Shown here: positions 49,650 to 54,303 of the stretch, one piece after another
How positions within the stretch are numbered: position 1 is the first letter of the stretch
Layout: every line of letters starts with the position of its first letter
From: an uncultured Eubacteriales bacterium
GTDB lineage: Bacteria; Bacillota; Clostridia; Oscillospirales; Oscillospiraceae
Assembly: GCA_902477055.1 (NCBI GenBank)
Contig: CABSFY010000001.1
Coordinates: forward strand, 1 to 54,303
Direction: 5' to 3'
Length of the DNA: 54,303 bases
Translations under genes and position numbers: made by a program
Notes under the pieces: generated by a model
The model's input: the letters and a program-made list of their open reading frames with translations, nothing else
Database searches by the model: none
What the model was told of the DNA's origin: nothing

Positions 49650-50990
49650 TTAATCCAACGAAATCACACCGGTTGCGATGCTTTGGGGCGCTAGGGTTAG
49701 GGGAGCGCAGGCGTCTTGCATTCGCAGGTACAGGTCGATCGGCTGCGCGGTGCGGTTGAGGAGGACGACGGTGATCTGCTTTCCGGCTTGGAAGGCGGTG
49801 GCTTCGATGGCCTCGGTGTATCGGCTGAGGCCGACGCGCACGGCACCGGGGGTGAGGAAGTGACTGAAATGCCAGAGGTAGCCTTGCAGCTCCTGCTCCG
49901 CCAGCTCACCGGTGCTTGTATCAAAAAGGAACGGCGCGTCGCAGAAATTGCCGACGTGATTCGGACCGCCCTGCTCGTTGAGCACCAGATTCCAGTCCAA
50001 AAACGTGGACATCCCGGCGTTGAGGTCGCCGATGATGTCGTGCGCATATTTTTGCGCGTTTTTCAGGTGCTCTGCGGCGCTGTATTTGCTGAATTCAATG
50101 CAGGCCTCGGACAGCAGGAGCTTTTTGCCGGGGAAGCGTTCACGTATCATTTGCAGCGCCTCGAAATGGTCGCCGCTGTACCAGTGAAACGCAAGACCGG
50201 CAATCATGGGGTTGGTTTCCTCGTCAATGATTGTTTCGGCCCATTCCAGTGCGCGCTCCTTGTTGTGGTCCCAAATGTAGATTTGGATGTTTTCCATGCC
50301 GTGGGCGACGAGCGAAGGCCATACGAAATCCCGCAGAAATTCCTTTTCCTCCTGCGCCGTATAGATGCAGGAGTCCCAAGTCTGCACTGCTTTCGGTTCG
50401 TTTTGCAGCGTCAGCATGGTAACGTGGAAACCACGCTTGCGGAATTCGTCGATGTAGCGGCAGAGATACTCCGCCCAACGCTTCCAATAGCAGCGCTTCA
50501 GCTTGCCGCCGTGGTCGCGCTCGCCGTTGGTTTTCATATAGGCAGGGGGACTCCAGGGCGAGAGCATGATTTCGAGCTTGCCGCCGTAAATCCGCTCTGC
50601 GTCCGTCAGCATCGGCAGAATATACTGCTCCATGCGTGCGAAGGAAAAGCTTTTCAAGCCGGCGTCATTCTCGTCACCGTCCGCTTCGTAATGCTCCAAA
50701 GAAAAATCACAACTGTCGATCGGAATTCGGACATAGCGGTACTTCATATTTTCGCTGCTGAAGTAGGTTTCCAACAGGTGCTGCTTCTGCTCCGAGGACA
50801 TCAGCGAATAGACGTAGGCTGCCGACTCCGTGATCGCGCCGCCGAAGCCGTCGATGGTCTGATACGTTACCTGCGGGTAGAGATTGAGCAGCTGTTCCTC
50901 CCGTCCGCCGTCGTCGGTGAAGGGAATGCGCACTGTGGCGGTTTGACGGGTTTTGCCGGCATAGGTCGTCGATATAAGGTTAAGCTCCAT
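49650..50990 (-). CDS. GH30-family glycoside hydrolase (glucosylceramidase-like)
   Basis: A 446-residue GH30 enzyme with no signal peptide, so cytoplasmic. The acid/base Glu is E198 in TLQNEPKAV and the nucleophile is E295 in LLLSEACIEF; IDGFGGAITESAAYV (about 46-60) is the family start. GH30 enzymes cleave beta-glucosides, beta-xylosides or beta-1,6-glucans; the closest pattern is glucosylceramidase-like beta-glucosidase. The ATG at 50990 has AGGAGG upstream and overlaps the preceding GH94-like gene by 11 bp, so the two act on the same glycan. Confidence 0.9.
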   Translation of the reverse strand: MELNLISTTYAGKTRQTATVRIPFTDDGGREEQLLNLYPQVTYQTIDGFGGAITESAAYVYSLMSSEQKQHLLETYFSSENMKYRYVRIPIDSCDFSLEHYEADGDENDAGLKSFSFARMEQYILPMLTDAERIYGGKLEIMLSPWSPPAYMKTNGERDHGGKLKRCYWKRWAEYLCRYIDEFRKRGFHVTMLTLQNEPKAVQTWDSCIYTAQEEKEFLRDFVWPSLVAHGMENIQIYIWDHNKERALEWAETIIDEETNPMIAGLAFHWYSGDHFEALQMIRERFPGKKLLLSEACIEFSKYSAAEHLKNAQKYAHDIIGDLNAGMSTFLDWNLVLNEQGGPNHVGNFCDAPFLFDTSTGELAEQELQGYLWHFSHFLTPGAVRVGLSRYTEAIEATAFQAGKQITVVLLNRTAQPIDLYLRMQDACAPLTLAPQSIATGVISLD

Positions 50991-53900
50991 TTGAGACCTC
51001 CTGTTTGCTTTCGCAATAAACGTCGATTTTTTTGACACGTCTGCTGCGGACTTGCTTTGCCCACTTCTCCGGAATACAGTCGCTCGAAATGCGGACTTCG
51101 GAATCCAAGCAATAGCCGGAGATCCGATAGCTCCCCGGTATCAGCGCGGGGAGCTCGGACAGGTGATAGGTGACGGCAATCGTGCCGAGAAATGTCGCGC
51201 TGACGGCTTGCCGGTTGCCGATGAGGTATTCCGGAAGCGCCGGACGGAAGCGGAGAGAAAGGTGCGCCCCGTCGTATTGGAATGGATCGCTGCCGAAAAA
51301 CATCTCGAGCCAGATGGAGATCAGCTCCGCCGTGCTGCCGGACAGACGGGAAACATAGCCCCGTCCGTGTGTGCTTGCGTCTGCATTGGCGGAGGAGACC
51401 AAAAAGCTGGAATTCTCTGTTGTGCTGCGCCCGTAGCGTTCGGGCGAAAGGAACGGAATCGCGGCATTCCGAAAATCGGCGAAAAACTGCTCGTAAAGGC
51501 CGCTTTTCAGCAGGGACAGCAGGTATTTATACTCCATGTGGAGCCAGATGGATGCGTTTTCAAGCCAGCCGTCGGGGAAAGCGCGAATCCTGCCGATCTC
51601 GAAGCTCTCGTTTTGCAGCGAGACATTCAGGCGGTACATCCGCAGCGCACGGTCGTACAGCTCACTGCGCCGTACGGCGGCTGCCATTTGGAGTTTTGCC
51701 GCGGGGGCTTGGTTCGTCCGCAGCCAACGGGTCGGCCCTTCCAGAAACAGCGGCAGCGACCTCCTTACGAGCTGCGTCGGCAACAAACCGCCGTTCGCGT
51801 TGCGGATACCGAGGGCTTGATAGGAATAGTAGGTCGGGCAGATGCCGCCATTTTCCGTCGTTGCCGTGTCGATTGCGGCTCGCAGGGCGGCGGCCAGCGT
51901 TTTTAAGGCTTGCAGAAGACGTTCGGCGGACACGACCTCGGTTTTTCCGGAGAAGCCCTGCCGTGTCTGCGTCCGGTAGCGGTCGCGGATGCGATTGCGC
52001 TCGTACCACTGCTCTTCGTCGGCGCGTTCGTCTGCGGCCAGCGCGGATATCTCCCACAGCAGCGCGGCGATCTCTTCGTGCAATTCCACCTGCGCCGGGT
52101 AGAGCGGCTGCCGCGCAATCAGATAGTCCAGCAGGCGCAGCAGCTCGCAGCCCTCGGCAAGGCTTGCGCCGAATTGTGCCGGAAGGCCGTTGAGCGCATC
52201 ATTCCAGCCCGGCTTGCCGCCCTCCATCTCGACGGCGGCGCCGGAAAGGTCGAGCGTCGCTGTTTTGACGGCGCAAAGCAGCACCAGCTTTTCAAACAGC
52301 GTGCTGTATACCGTGCTTCCGTTTTGTGCCGTGACCCATTTTTCGTCGGCAGTGCGCGGTGCGACGCAGTGGTACTGTCGCAGCCCGCGTTCGGTTTGGC
52401 AATAGCGCTGCGTTTGCGGCAGGACTTCGGCCTGTCCGGAAAACCAGCGGTATTGCGCTGCACCGAACAGCAGCACGGCCTCTCGTTCTGGGTAGATCGC
52501 CAGCTCCGCTTCCAGCAGATCGAGCAGATAGGTCCAATGATCCGACCAATAGCCCGCCTGAAACACGGCGTTCGGCTCCATGACGGAATCCTCCAGCACG
52601 GCGGCGAGGAAGCCTGCCGGGTTGGGAAGCGCCCAGCCCTCCGTCGCCATGGCGAGGCTGCCCATGGAAAACGGCGCGCTGAGCAGCGCTTGCGCTTCCC
52701 CGCGATACGGCTCGGAAAGTGCCTGTACCAGATGCTCCGGACGCCGCGCACGGTAGCTCACCGGCTCAAGCACCAGCGGAAGATAGCCGTCCGGCTGTAA
52801 CAGCTCAAAGAATAACTGTAAATTAAACTGCCCGGCGGTGGGGTGGAAGAAGGTATCGGAACGCCGATTTTGGCAGATGTCCCGGAAGTTGGCGTTGCCC
52901 TGACTGAAATAGCTGCGGTCAAGGCAGAATGCATTATATTCCCGCTCGGGGTCGCCGTGCTTTCGGGAATACAGGTAGACCGGCAGCGTGTCTTGACCGG
53001 CTCCGAGACGGTACGGAAAGCCGCCGCGCATTACATTGTCCAAAAAACTCTGCCGGACATAGGCATCGAAAATCGGGTTGGCGGTTTTGCAGCGAACCTG
53101 CGCGGTAAGCGTCTCGGCCAGCGCCCGGGCCTGTGTGAGCTTCGCTTCAAAATAGGCCTTGCTTTGCGCTTTTTTGCAAAAGGTGCGCAGCTCCTGCTCG
53201 TCCTCCGCCTGCCCGTAGAACTCCCACAGCTCGACGACACCGTTGGCCGGAAGCGTTCCCTGCCATGCCGTCATGCAGCAGGGCAGAAAGTTTTCGTTGA
53301 CTGATTGCCGGTGCAGCAGCGCGGAAAGCGGGGCTTGCTCGAAGGCAACGGGGCGCAGGAGGGAAGTATCCCAGCCAAACACCAGCTCCGGCCGGACGAG
53401 GACCGGAAGCGGCTGCCCGTTCTCGGCAAAGGCAAGGCGAAAATTTCGACCGCGGATCTCGGCTACGCGCGTGCTGTCCTCCATGCTGGCGCGGATGCCG
53501 AAGCGGGGGAGGCGTTCCTCCGCTTTTTCTACACGCATCCACGCCGTGCTGAGGTTCGGCTCCAGCTTCAGCTTCTCGTCGCGCACACCGTACGGCACGA
53601 TGGTCGCAAGGCCGTCGAGCAGCTCCAGCGCCGTTTCCGCGGTCGAGAGATTTCGGACGCGCAGTCTGCGGCAAAGTCCGGCCATTCGCTCGTTTGGCAG
53701 CGTGAAATATACGACCTCGACAGACGTTCGCTCATTTTTCCATTCCAGCCGCAGCACGTTCGGCTCGAGAAGCATCGTTCCCATGCTGTCGGCAAACGGC
53801 TCGATGACTGCCCCGTCCTGCTTGAGGAAGGTACGGAAGCCCGTTTGCGCGGTGCAGCGATAGGCGGTCGAGGCGGCGGTGAACTCCAAAATCGCGTGAT

Positions 53901-54072
53901 CCTTGTCCTGCACGCCGAAGCTGCAAACCGCCTGCCCGCGATTGTTGTAGTTGCACCACGCCGGAATCCCCCACGGGCCGGCAATGCCGGGCAGAAAGCC
54001 GGAAAAGGGCAGCTGTCTTCCGTATTCCGTCTGCACAAAGTGCAGCTTTTCATCAAAATAACTGTTCCCCAT
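50980..54072 (-). CDS. Large GH94/cellobiose-phosphorylase-like protein
   Basis: A 1030-residue protein with an N-terminal beta-sandwich (about 1-260), a helical linker and an (alpha/alpha)6 barrel (about 330-800), then a C-terminal beta region, the layout of GH94-type phosphorylases. The EMEGGKPGWNDALNGLPAQFG segment is a known signature. The classic GH94 pattern for ordinary cellobiose phosphorylase is not complete, so the activity may be another phosphorolysis or hydrolysis of a beta-glucoside. No secretion signal. The start is ATG 54072, 3 bp downstream of the partial gene. Operon partner of GH30. Confidence 0.75.
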   Translation of the reverse strand: MGNSYFDEKLHFVQTEYGRQLPFSGFLPGIAGPWGIPAWCNYNNRGQAVCSFGVQDKDHAILEFTAASTAYRCTAQTGFRTFLKQDGAVIEPFADSMGTMLLEPNVLRLEWKNERTSVEVVYFTLPNERMAGLCRRLRVRNLSTAETALELLDGLATIVPYGVRDEKLKLEPNLSTAWMRVEKAEERLPRFGIRASMEDSTRVAEIRGRNFRLAFAENGQPLPVLVRPELVFGWDTSLLRPVAFEQAPLSALLHRQSVNENFLPCCMTAWQGTLPANGVVELWEFYGQAEDEQELRTFCKKAQSKAYFEAKLTQARALAETLTAQVRCKTANPIFDAYVRQSFLDNVMRGGFPYRLGAGQDTLPVYLYSRKHGDPEREYNAFCLDRSYFSQGNANFRDICQNRRSDTFFHPTAGQFNLQLFFELLQPDGYLPLVLEPVSYRARRPEHLVQALSEPYRGEAQALLSAPFSMGSLAMATEGWALPNPAGFLAAVLEDSVMEPNAVFQAGYWSDHWTYLLDLLEAELAIYPEREAVLLFGAAQYRWFSGQAEVLPQTQRYCQTERGLRQYHCVAPRTADEKWVTAQNGSTVYSTLFEKLVLLCAVKTATLDLSGAAVEMEGGKPGWNDALNGLPAQFGASLAEGCELLRLLDYLIARQPLYPAQVELHEEIAALLWEISALAADERADEEQWYERNRIRDRYRTQTRQGFSGKTEVVSAERLLQALKTLAAALRAAIDTATTENGGICPTYYSYQALGIRNANGGLLPTQLVRRSLPLFLEGPTRWLRTNQAPAAKLQMAAAVRRSELYDRALRMYRLNVSLQNESFEIGRIRAFPDGWLENASIWLHMEYKYLLSLLKSGLYEQFFADFRNAAIPFLSPERYGRSTTENSSFLVSSANADASTHGRGYVSRLSGSTAELISIWLEMFFGSDPFQYDGAHLSLRFRPALPEYLIGNRQAVSATFLGTIAVTYHLSELPALIPGSYRISGYCLDSEVRISSDCIPEKWAKQVRSRRVKKIDVYCESKQEVSNGA

Positions 54073-54075
54073 AGC

Positions 54076-54303
54076 TTACTCTACCCTTGCGGCCTCAATG
54101 GCCTCGACCTTGACCGTGCCGGATGTGCAGCATACCCAGACCAGCGCTGCATCAGCTTCGTCAAGCCGTGTGCGGAGCGCTCCGTCGCCGTGCCAATGCA
54201 CCGTGATTTTTATATGCGGGTCAGTTGCTGCTTGTATGCGATAGGCGACGCGGTCGCCCTCGTGCAGGCGGAGCAGCATCCGTTCGCGCTCCGGCTGCGG
54301 CTC
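54076..54303 (-). CDS. C-terminal end of a gene cut by the window edge
   Basis: Only the last 75 residues are seen: EPQPERERMLLRLHEGDRVAY at the start, a strand-rich part, and AIEAARVE at the end. It may be the beta-sandwich tail of another glycoside-active protein, as it is the first visible gene of the same leftward operon with a 3-bp gap to the next. Start is outside the window. Confidence 0.6.
   Translation of the reverse strand, partial: EPQPERERMLLRLHEGDRVAYRIQAATDPHIKITVHWHGDGALRTRLDEADAALVWVCCTSGTVKVEAIEAARVE

Overview
The window looks like a chromosomal segment of an anaerobic, spore-forming Clostridia member of moderately high GC, most like the Oscillospiraceae group. I infer this from spore-coat genes (cotJAB fusion, cotJC), a SpoVT-like domain, an S-layer (SLH) protein, a selenium-uptake cluster with its LysR regulator, ferredoxin-like oxidoreductases, and codon use strongly biased to G/C. 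No rRNA or tRNA gene and no CRISPR array was seen.

Layout. 1-0.54 kb: end of a palindromic repeat, a terminator, then a promoter-terminator unit that looks like a ~215-nt structured RNA. 0.54-5.3 kb: DUF1653 gene with a tandem-repeat leader, a Mbeg1-like lipase, and a leftward operon of aldolase-like protein, glycolipid glucosyltransferase and PlsY. 5.4-9.6 kb: selenium/sulfur locus (DUF3343, TusA-like carrier, YedE transporter; divergent class-V PLP enzyme, LysR, Nudix). 9.7-10.8 kb: cotJ operon. 11-13.9 kb: cysteine/sulfur assimilation (OAH sulfhydrylase, CysK) facing an Rrf2 regulator. 13.9-21.8 kb: XdhC-like factor, ribokinase, small XRE regulator, zinc-ribbon membrane protein, caspase-fold SLH protein, membrane protein, nicotinate phosphoribosyltransferase. 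21.9-25 kb: tightly packed thioesterase, rimM, trmD, sirtuin, trmO. 25.1-27.7 kb: amino-acid ABC transporter whose binding protein appears circularly permuted. 28-31.5 kb: DegV, then a large serine recombinase fused to the C-terminal part of SpoVT. 31.7-33.2 kb: tip of an RHS toxin with a probable immunity gene.

33.7-49.3 kb is the most novel block. A divergent MFS/aldo-keto reductase pair faces a long run of genes: BMP-type ABC transporter (lipoprotein, double ATPase, two permeases), a PfkB kinase, a BtpA/SgcQ TIM barrel, three isochorismatase-fold amidohydrolases (one without its catalytic Cys and Lys), three TrpA-like TIM barrels with no TrpB, a GntR/UTRA regulator in the middle, and an iron-type alcohol dehydrogenase. 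Together they look like uptake, phosphorylation, cleavage, amide hydrolysis and aldehyde reduction of an unknown nucleoside-like or amide-bearing compound. I know of no described pathway with this set.

49.6-54.3 kb: a leftward glycoside operon, GH30 overlapping a large GH94-like protein and preceded by a truncated gene at the window edge.

Genes are mostly in short operons with 4-40 bp overlaps and strong AGGAGG-type ribosome sites. Intergenic spaces carry clear terminator hairpins and three copies of a ~125-bp palindromic MITE-like repeat.
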